Assembly: GCA_963693085.1 (NCBI GenBank)
Contig: OY856414.1
Location: 264,405,501 to 264,469,500, forward strand
DNA: 64,000 bases
Source of the DNA: Alisma plantago-aquatica
Lineage: Eukaryota; Streptophyta; Magnoliopsida; Alismatales; Alismataceae
Reading direction: 5' to 3'
Positions within the stretch are counted from its first letter, which is position 1. Each line of letters starts with the position of its first letter. Position numbers and translations under genes: made by a program. The notes under the pieces are model-generated. The model saw nothing but the letters and a program-made list of their open reading frames with translations. It had not been told where the DNA came from and searched no databases. This document shows, in pieces, positions 55,428-64,000 of the stretch.

Positions 55428-58400
55428 ATGGATAAGTCCTAGATAGAAGAGGATGACCAGATGAGCAGTAAATACTTGCATGGAGTTTCAAAATTTTTGG
55501 ATTTTTCTTTTACAAATTTAGCAATTGGAGACAAGATTGTATGTGCTTGTAGAAAGTGTGATAATGTATACCAGGCCAATCGGAGGATTGCATTGAGCCA
55601 TCTATTGTGGCATTACTTCTTACCAAGCTATCTTTGTTGGGATTTTCATGGTGAAGCTGCCAATGTTCAAGTTGATGCTCATACTTATCTGGATAGATCT
55701 TTTAAATAAGAAGAAGGAACTGACGTCCATCAGGGTGATTTCCTAAATGCTAAAAAATTAAAAGATATGTTGATTGATGCTTTTCTTAGTTTTGGTGAAC
55801 AAGAAAATATGGAATAATTACAGTCGGAAAGTGATCAATAATTCAATGTTGATAATTTTTATAGCTTGTTAAAGGATTCCAAGATAGAATTATATCTAGG
55901 GTGTAATAAAATTAGCAAATTTGCTTGTATCCTGGAATTCTATCAACTGATTTTTCTTAATGGCTTGAGTAACAAAGAAACACCTATGCTTCTTCTTATC
56001 TTTAAGAAGATGTTACCAAAGGGAAAACAATTACCTAATTATTTCTATGAGCTAAAAAAACAATAAGGATATGGGTTTAGATTATGTGAAGATTCATGTT
56101 TGTCCAAATGGTTGCATGCTTTTCTGGAAGGATTCTATTGATAAAGATGTGTGTGCTACATGTGGAGCATAAAGATGAAAAACAATGACAAGCCAAGATG
56201 ATGATGAAGAGCCTACAAAAGAAGTCAAGAGAATACTTGTTAAGGTTCTCAGACACTTTCCACTTATACCACACCTCATGTGGTTGTTTATGTCATCAAA
56301 AACCTCTTCATTAATGAGGTGGCATGCAGATGAATATTAAAAGGATGAGAAGTTAAGACACCCAATAAACTCACCTGCATGGAAAACATTTGATGCGATA
56401 CATTTAGAATTTGCTTTAGACGCAAGAAATATTCGATTAGGACTTGCAACTGACAAATTTATTTCTTTTGGGACAATGAGAACTTCTTACAGTGCATGTC
56501 CTATTGTGATTATTCCATATAATTTACCTCTTCGGTTGTGCATGAAACAACCATATTTGATGCTTTCCCTACTCATTCTTGGACCAACTTCATGAGAAAA
56601 TTTAGACGTCTACTTGCGCCCATTGATAGATGAAGTGAAAGAATTATGGGAAACTAGTGTACAAGCATGTGACGCTGCAACCAAAGAATTTTTTGTTATG
56701 CATTTTTCTTTACTATGGACTCTTACTAATTTTCCAAGATATACACATCTATCTGGTTGGAGTACTAAAGGCTACACAGCATGCCCTTATTGTAATAAGG
56801 ATAATGTCTCAGACTAATTGACACATAGCCGTAAAGTTTGGTACAGAGGACATGTAGGATTTTTCAACTACCCATAGATTCTGAAAAGAAGCTAAGGCAT
56901 TTGACGAGGAGCATGAATTTAGGAGTCCACCTAAACCACTTTCTGGAGCTCAAATCTTATCAGAATTGGAGGACAAAGGAACCATCATTGGCAAGGAAAG
57001 GATAAGAGGTAAAGATTCAACACATAATTGGGATAGGAAAAGTATATTTTTTGAGCTCCCAAATTTGAAAACTAATATTTTAAGGCACAATTTCGATGTC
57101 ATGCACATCGAGAAGAATATATGTGAGAGCATTGTTGGAACATTGTTAGGTCTGAAGGACAAAAGAAATGACAACTTGAAAGCAAGGAAGAGTTTAGAGA
57201 AAATGAGAATAAGATTTCCACTTCATCCAAAAGTAGTTGGTAAATATGTTGTCCTACCTCCAACGTGTTATACAATGAAAAAAGATGAGAAAAAAATATT
57301 TTGCAACCTCTTAAATCTATCAAAGTTATAGATGGGCATGCATCTAATATATCTAGATGTGTACGGGAGAAGGATCAGAAGATGCTACCAATGAAAAGTC
57401 GTGATTATCATGTTCTAATGCAACAACGTTTTCCATTAGCTGTCATTGTGGCTTTACCCAGTAAGAACCCTGAGTCTTGTATTATTAATCTTTGTTTCTA
57501 TTTTCAAAGGTTGTGCACTAAGGTCATAGATCCAAATGATTTTGATACATTGGAATATGATATAGTTGTGACTCTTTGTGAGATAGAGAAGATATTCCCT
57601 CCATGTTTTTTTGACATCATGGTGCATATATCTATCTCTCGCTTATGAAGCTAAATTGGTTGAACGTGTTCAATATCGATGGATGTATCCAATTGAAATG
57701 TAATTTTTCATACATCTTTATGGTTAGCATACAATTTTATGAAAATATTTGTATAATTTTATCCACAACTTTGTGATCAGGTATCTGATGATTGTAAAAA
57801 GATGCATTCATAATAGAAGATACCCAGAAGGATCTATAGGAGAAGGATATGTAGAGGAAGAGAGCCTAACTTTTTGTTCAAGATACATGGATGGAGTGGA
57901 AATAAAATTAGATCGGTCAAATAGAAATGATTCTAACAAATAAGAATTGGAAAATGAAGCATCACAAGTCAATGATGATTGGTCTATTTTCTCTATAGTA
58001 GGTCGTGGTGTTGGTAACATGGTTCCATGTGTCTTGAATGAAGCTACACTACAACAAGCCCATAAGCATGTATTGTTTAATTGTGAAGCAATTGAACCTT
58101 ACATTAAGTAAGTTAGTTACAATTATATTCTTAATTAAGATGTAATAACATGTTGCACTGAGATAGTGTATTTTTTGGTATTCAAAAAGATCTATGATAT
58201 CATTAGGCAAACACATTTGCAAAAGTCCTTAAAGTAGGCTCAGAGCTTTCATAGTAACACATTCGATGGATGATTTAAAGAAACATGCAAGTTTGGTTGG
58301 GCTATTTTACTTTTGTAATTTTTCGTAAGTAAAATCTAACAAGAATTTATTTTTTTAGAATGATTCGATCTTAAGAACAGAGATGGTGAATGATAAAATC

Positions 58401-59094
58401 AAGTTTCTTTCTAAAGTTCCACAATAATTGGCCATTAAGTATAAAGGATATGTTGTCAATGGTCACAAATTTCATACCAAGGAAAAAGAGGCAAACTGAA
58501 CAACACAACATAGTGGAGTTTTCCTGGTTGCTAAAACTGATTGCTATTCTAAAATGACTAATCGTAACCTGATTACTAGTGATGTTACCTATTATGGTGT
58601 CTTAAAGGATATTATTGTGCTCAATTATTATGAACACTTTTAAGGTGACATTATTTAAGTATGATTAAGTGAACATCTACTCTAAAAGGAGAATCAAACA
58701 TAATGAGAATGGGTTGGCCCTTGTTAATTTGAGATGACTTCAAACTACAGTAGATCCATTTGCACTAGCATCTCAAGTTGGTCAACTATTTTATTTAGAA
58801 GATCCCACTGTAAAACGTTGGCATTTTTCTGTCAATATTGCCCCACGAGATATGTCTAATATGGAAGAACAATCATGTATCGAGAATGTGGAAGCTTATT
58901 TGCAAGGTAAATTTTAGAATGGGACGACATCGACCTTAGAGGATGATGATAATGATTGCGGCATAGTTAGAATGGATATGGAAGGAATTACTATTGACAA
59001 TACAATATTAGAAAATGAGAAATCCCAAATACAGCAGAACCATGAAGAAGTTTCACAAAGTAGTGATGATGATAGTTTTGATCGAGGAGATTAG
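55428..59094 (+). pseudogene. CACTA TnpD-type transposase (Transposase_21 family), decayed
   Basis: TnpD is the DDE transposase that cuts CACTA ends. The start at 55428 reads MDKS-stop-IEEDDQMSSKYLHG; the usual Trp codon after MDKS is now TAG. The N-terminal Transpos_assoc domain (KFLDFSFTN, CACRKCDN, LSHLLWHYF) is followed by Transposase_21 blocks: FGTMRTSYSACPIVIIPYN, CMKQPYLMLSLLILGP, HLSGWSTKGYTACPYC (to 56817) and HNFDVMHIEKNICESIVG. A DUF4218 block follows (PPTCYTMKKDEKKIFC, YHVLMQQRFPLAV, FPPCFFDIMVH), then DUF4216 near 58440-58830 (VVNGHKFHTKEKE, SDVTYYGVLKDIIVLNYYEHF, LASQVGQLFYLEDPT). Ends at about 59094. Introns remain at about 57680-57780. Many stops and frameshifts. Confidence 0.9.
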
Positions 59095-60529
59095 TAAATG
59101 AGCAACTCCAAATTAATCTTGGTGTACTTTTCATTTGTTTTGGCATTAATAATTTACTTGTATATGCCATTTTTGACTCAATGTATCTCGATAATTTTCT
59201 TTTGAGGATTTTTTCTCTACTTGTATTTATTTAGGATGTATGACATTCTTCTTAATCAAGTTTACCCTTGTCTAGGATCTTGTTTATAATGCTATAATAT
59301 CAATTTTTGTATTTGTGCTTCTAATTAATACATGCTGTAAAAATCAATGAAGATGTCATGAGCTTAATATTTTAAATGATCATTGATTACATACATGTTA
59401 TTATGTTGTGCACCTTCTTTTACTATATACTAATAGATGTGATTTGATTTATTTGGTCTGAGTGAATAGGAAAGTGACATTTTCCATGAAAAGGCTCCCA
59501 CAAGGATTGATAAAAACAACAACAATGATTATTGTACATCGACTCATATTCCTAGCCTTACTCGACATGGTTGTTGGGAATCTTTGAAGCTTTCAGCGTC
59601 AAACTGCTTCAAAAAAATATTGGCTTCCCTTCCCCATGAAATGCAAAATAATAGATAAAAAAATCCAAGAGAACTGCTACTAGCTTATAAAAGAATGGCC
59701 AATCAGTTGATTCTTTGTCAACTACTCATTTGTGCTACAATCCAACAACAAATGTTTATTTGAATTTTATGTTTTCACAAGGTCCAATATCTATGTCTGC
59801 ACTGAACTTTAATAATGTCGGTGCTTCCAAAACCTCTCAAACATGCTCAAAAGAAAGTGAGATGGCAACAAGGTTCCAATATTAGCCAAACAAAGAAAGT
59901 GGAGATAAAGTTACACGATCAAGATATTCAAGGCAACAATGTGTGCTAATTCCAATGCTTTTAAGTCTATTCAGTCAAGAAACATAGAGAATAAGAAGAG
60001 AATGGAACTACCAATAACCAAAACATCAATACATTTCCTGACAACATGGAGCAAAATGACATATCTCAAGACCATGTTTAGTCAATGAATGTTATAACAA
60101 GACCTTCTACCGGTCTAGGTAATGGTTTTAGCCATATCATTGTATTTCCAATAACACGTTAATAAAGTATCATTTATGATATATATTTTTCTTATCTTAC
60201 TCCATGTCTAGATCAAACACATAGAGCTCATGGATGGACACAATGTTTAAAGGTCTAGAAAAGAAAGCCCAATGATCTGATACCTATTGAAAAAAATCAA
60301 TTTAGACAACCAATAGGAGAAAACCAATGTCAATTATCTATTTTTTTGACAAATATTACCAGGGATCCCAATATTTGTCCACTAAACTATTAGGACTGGA
60401 GGCAATTTCCAGCAAGCAAGAAATATTCTATTTGAAATTTTATGACCGTATAATATTTATTTTCATTTTTGTATTATAAAATGAAGATTCTAATTGATAT
60501 CATTATGTGGATAAAGTAAATTCACAACT
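59095..60529. other. Unassigned DNA between TnpD and TnpA remnants
   Basis: AT-rich. Isolated peptide-like pieces (about 59480-59650 and 59800-60070) may be N-terminal TnpA exons, but I cannot support that. Confidence 0.4.
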
Positions 60530-61555
60530 GATTCAGTTCTAAAGGAGTGGATGATTAAAATTCTAGGGAATAAATGGAGGGACCACAAGTGGGATCTAAG
60601 GAGAGTCTATTTCCAAGAGGATAGTCCATATGAACAAAATATTGAATAGGTTGTTCCCCATGTAGATAAGTCTCATTGAAAATTTCTAGTGGATTATTAG
60701 AGGATTAATAAAGGAAAGACAAACTATATGTGGAAAATTAAAAAGTGAGACATTTTATGTATGCTTCATTTATCTTTAGCTTCTTTGTCTCATAACGCAA
60801 TACTTTTCACAAAGGAAGTCTATAATTAACAATACAAGTAAAAAAGTACAAAAGTTTAGCCACACAACAGGAACCAAGTCATTTGCATGTGTGAAATATG
60901 ATGTAATTTAAAAAATTATGTGTAATCTTTATGAGAAATTTGATGGCATCCTTTTGTATGATATTAAATTAAACAATGTTTGTCTATAAAGATGGAGAAG
61001 GAAACTGGTGAAGAAGTGGATACAATAGCTTTTTTTAGAGAACTCATTGCAAGAAAGATGGGATCATAGTTGATTTAGAATCTTCTAAAGTTTTTCTAGG
61101 ATACATCCTCTCATTTAGTTGTATGTTACATATACAATTTAGTCATTATAGAATAGTAAATGTTTTGTATGAAATTCAACAAAACTATGACTTCTTGTAT
61201 TTCGGAAAAAAATTCTAAGGAAAGAGATGAGCTGCAAAAAAAATTAAATAAACCTAATGTTACTCCAGATGAAATTTATAGACATGTTATGGGAGAAGAA
61301 ATACCAGGTTATTTTCGTGGTTATGGGCTAGGACCATCACTTTTAGATATATGGGGCAAAAATTGTAAGTCCTGAGAAGCTGCAGTAGCACAAAGGAGGT
61401 ATTTTCAGGATAAACTTGAGGAGCAATGACTAGAATTTGAGGCAAAACTTCAAGAACAAAAAGATGAACTCAATAAAAAATTAGAAGAGTTACTTGCCTT
61501 AACTAGAGTAGGGTTGAGTAAAATATCACATTCTAGCAATGGCCAAGTATGAATA
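60530..61555 (+). pseudogene. CACTA TnpA-like gene (Transposase_24/Ptta type), decayed
   Basis: Pieces in order: KILGNKWRDHKWDLRRVYF (about 60560-60620), VVPHVD..FLVDY (compare the VPPEQWEWLVDYW motif), KMEKETGEEVDTIAFFRELI (about 60990-61050), then SKERDELQKKLNKPNVTPDEIYRHVMGEE with GYFRGYGLGPSL (61200-61345). A Lys/Glu coiled-coil tail follows to about 61553. TnpA binds subterminal repeats in CACTA elements. The order TnpD then TnpA on the same strand is the normal CACTA layout, so both belong to one old element. Stops interrupt all parts. Confidence 0.8.
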
Positions 61556-64000
61556 CTTTTTATATGACATGTGTTATGCTGAATATTTTAAACATTGATT
61601 GTTATGGTCTTGGTTTAATAATAAAATAATTTTTTAAACAAACTTATCAAGTCGGACTTCACTCCACATAAAGCATTCATTAGTTAAAAGGGGACAAGTA
61701 TGTTTGTATTTATATGGTATGCATTTTATTTCATGTTTAAAAAAATTATATAACATGTGATATCTTTATAGGATATATATCTATTGAGTTTCACATATCT
61801 AGATGCTAGAGTTGCATTCGGTTGAGTTACTAAGGTCGACCCCATGAAAAGTGTTGGAGGTGCAACATTAGGCTCATAATTTGTTTTTGTTTTCGTAGAT
61901 GTTTCTTTGGTGGCCAACAAAGTGTTAGTGAGACCTTATGAGGAATATCAAACTATTGATGATGTGGTTGGAGACATTATATCATGACCGAAACACATAT
62001 ATTTCCACAGTGAGAGAGATGAGATATGAAGATCTTTGGATGTAGAATGTTACCTAGAGGGATGGCATTGTTGGTGTTCTTCAATTCTATTTTTTGTTTA
62101 ATTGTAAATGAGGATTCAAATAAATTTGATTAGTCTACCCATTTTCATTGACTATTTTGAGAAATGACAATCCTATTTTATGATGATTATTTCCATGTAG
62201 TGATAGTTCCCATGAATCTATTTGTGCTTATTGCATGTAGTTATTGTTTCATTGAAATGGTAGTGCCCTAGTTTTTTATTAGAGCCCTTCAAATTGTATA
62301 CAATAACTTTACTTCACTTTACATTAAACTAAGTATTGTTGGCTTTTGGTACAATAACTAAGTATGTCAAAATCATGTAGAAACGTAAAGGATATATCTT
62401 TTCCCTATAGCCACATGTACCATAATATCATTGGATCTATTTTCTATTGTTTTTTATGTAAGGGTTGTGAAATTTTGGTTTCAGGGTTATCGTATGATTT
62501 GATTCTCTATTTTATGTTGTTAACTAACCACGAAATGATGGTTATAAGCATGTTTGTTATTATGGAGCTCTATCATGGATTTCCAACTGAATTTTACGTT
62601 TTCTCTTGGTACGGAAGTTAATAGGTGTGTGTTTTCATTCTGTTGTTAATGCTATCTTAAATGTGCCTTCAAAAAGTTCCTCTGAGCTATTTTTGTTGAT
62701 TTTGTAATTTTCTCGTGTTGTTATGATTTCTAACTAAGTTAATTTATAGGTTAGTTGCAGTGTTAGTGTCTATGTTTCAACTTAGTTTCTTAAACATTTG
62801 GATGTTTATAAGAGTTTTTCTGATTAACTTTAAAAATGGGTGAAGCATTCTGTTGTGGGTTTTTTTCAATGTTTGTGGATAGTACAAAGGATATTAAACT
62901 TTTGCCCTCTTTATGGAAAATTGTAGGAGACATGAATTCCGTTAGGATATTCATTGATCATGTTATATATTATTTATTTGTTCACATAATAGATAGACGG
63001 GGATAAATAATCAAGTATAGAGAACCATCAAGTTGTCATAAAAGGATCCATTAATTTGTAGGTTATTCCCTAATGATAGTACTTAGAAGAGTGTTGGGAG
63101 GCAATTTTTTGATAAATATGTTTAGGCATATATATTTTATTTGACATTTTCACTTCTATGTTTTCTAATCTACTCTGTTCACTAATGGTATAACTAAATT
63201 GAATTCTAACTAATTTGAGTCCATTGTTGTTTAGTTTTGGACCCTATATTTGAAACACGGCGGGCTTAGCCTATTTCTATTGCTATTTGAATTCAACTTT
63301 ATGTGGTTGCTTCCTCATCTTCTAGTTTGAAGATTCAATTCCCCCACAAGAGGGCTTCCTCATCTTCTAATCAAGTATAGCACACATTTCTCAAGTAGAC
63401 TGGTATTATTTGATTTATGTAGAGTTATTGATATGTCTTTCATTGCTCTGTCTCATGAACATTTATATGGGTCTTCAACTTGGTTATGCTTAAGAACGTG
63501 CTATGGTTTTGTGCCAATGCTCCTTGTTATATATGATAACTTGGCCCAAAATGCCATGTTCAACCTTTACTTCAATATTAGTGTTTGCAAGCCATGTTGA
63601 AGGTCTTATAAGAAGTTCGTTCAGTTGAGAACTTTAGCCTTCAGGTTTCTAACTGTTGGATTGGTTGCTTTTGGAATTCCAAAAGGAGCATCTGGAAGAA
63701 TACAAAGGCTAATGATGTCTAAAGTTGGTATGTTACAGTTCTTTTTATGTCAAGGTTTTGGAGAAAGGTGACACATATGAGATTATCAATTCTTTTTCTT
63801 TCTCACTATATGGCCTGAGGTTGCCCAACTAAAGTGAAAATTAGGTGCTCTGAAACATGCCATGGCATAATAGGATTTTTACCAAATTTTCACATGAAAA
63901 GTATGCTAATGCCAACAGTGCACTGAAACATACCAAAGAGAGCTTAGTATTTGGGAAACATAAATGAATGATCAACTATGAGTTTTGGATAGTTTGATGC
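61556..64000. other. Unassigned AT-rich DNA to the right edge
   Basis: No gene or element recognised on either strand. An 85-codon open frame at 62364-62621 is hydrophobic and unlike any family I know. The right CACTA end expected after TnpA was not found. Confidence 0.5.

Noticed and set aside
62190..62203. Right terminus of the second CACTA (CCATGTAGTG)
   Set aside because: Only about seven bases match the left end, the subterminal repeats are absent and the flanking triplet does not match.
62364..62621. A small membrane-protein gene
   Set aside because: Short, AT-rich, hydrophobic by composition, no motif, no promoter or splice evidence.

Overview
The window reads as heterochromatin-like intergenic DNA from a flowering-plant nuclear genome; I cannot name the species. 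The evidence is a Cassandra element with 5S rRNA in its LTRs (a vascular-plant family), plant CACTA, L1-type LINE, Sirevirus-like Copia and Athila-type Gypsy elements, a 58-bp satellite-like array, and introns with GT..AG ends and AT-rich interiors. There are no prokaryotic operons, rRNA operons or CRISPR arrays. The only possible host gene is a two-exon fragment near 48.0-48.9 kb.

Layout, left to right. 1-230 is the edge of a 58-bp minisatellite. 1049-1883 is a complete Cassandra TRIM (minus strand, two 291-bp LTRs, target duplication GGCAC). 2108-6902 is a full-length but mutated L1-type LINE (plus strand, 16-bp target duplication, A-tail). 7465-8330 is a GC-rich block ending in an A-tract on the minus strand. 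9685-15909 is a CACTA transposon with intact ends and an ATA target duplication. It carries one 13-exon gene joining a Ptta/En/Spm-like region to a Ulp1-type cysteine protease domain; it has no DDE transposase.

16592-37271 is the minisatellite again, invaded by an old Sirevirus-like Copia (Copia-A, from 19690). A young, internally scrambled second Copia (Copia-B, 25429-29134) sits inside Copia-A. An LTR of Copia-A with its own GGAGG target duplication (32218-33672) lies further right inside the array. The array plus LTR appears to have been duplicated, and one copy reduced to a solo LTR.

38222-48011 is a young Athila-like element (minus strand, TTCTT target duplication, LTRs about 99% identical). 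It has two intact ORFs (gag-protease, and an ORF like the one Athila carries after pol) but no reverse transcriptase or integrase. Its LTRs and inter-ORF spacer carry about 33 copies of a TCGATACCATCGAC hairpin motif. It inserted into exon-like sequence. From 49116 on there is an old nest: a probable CACTA end, remnants of a Copia and a second LINE, then a decayed CACTA TnpD (55428-59094) and TnpA-like gene (about 60530-61555). The last 2.4 kb holds nothing I recognise.

Several elements here depend on others. Cassandra and the Athila-like element lack polymerase, and the first CACTA lacks a DDE transposase. Each must be moved by partners elsewhere in the genome. Older elements are full of stop codons in former CAG, CGA or TGG positions, as expected from deamination of methylated cytosine in silenced DNA.
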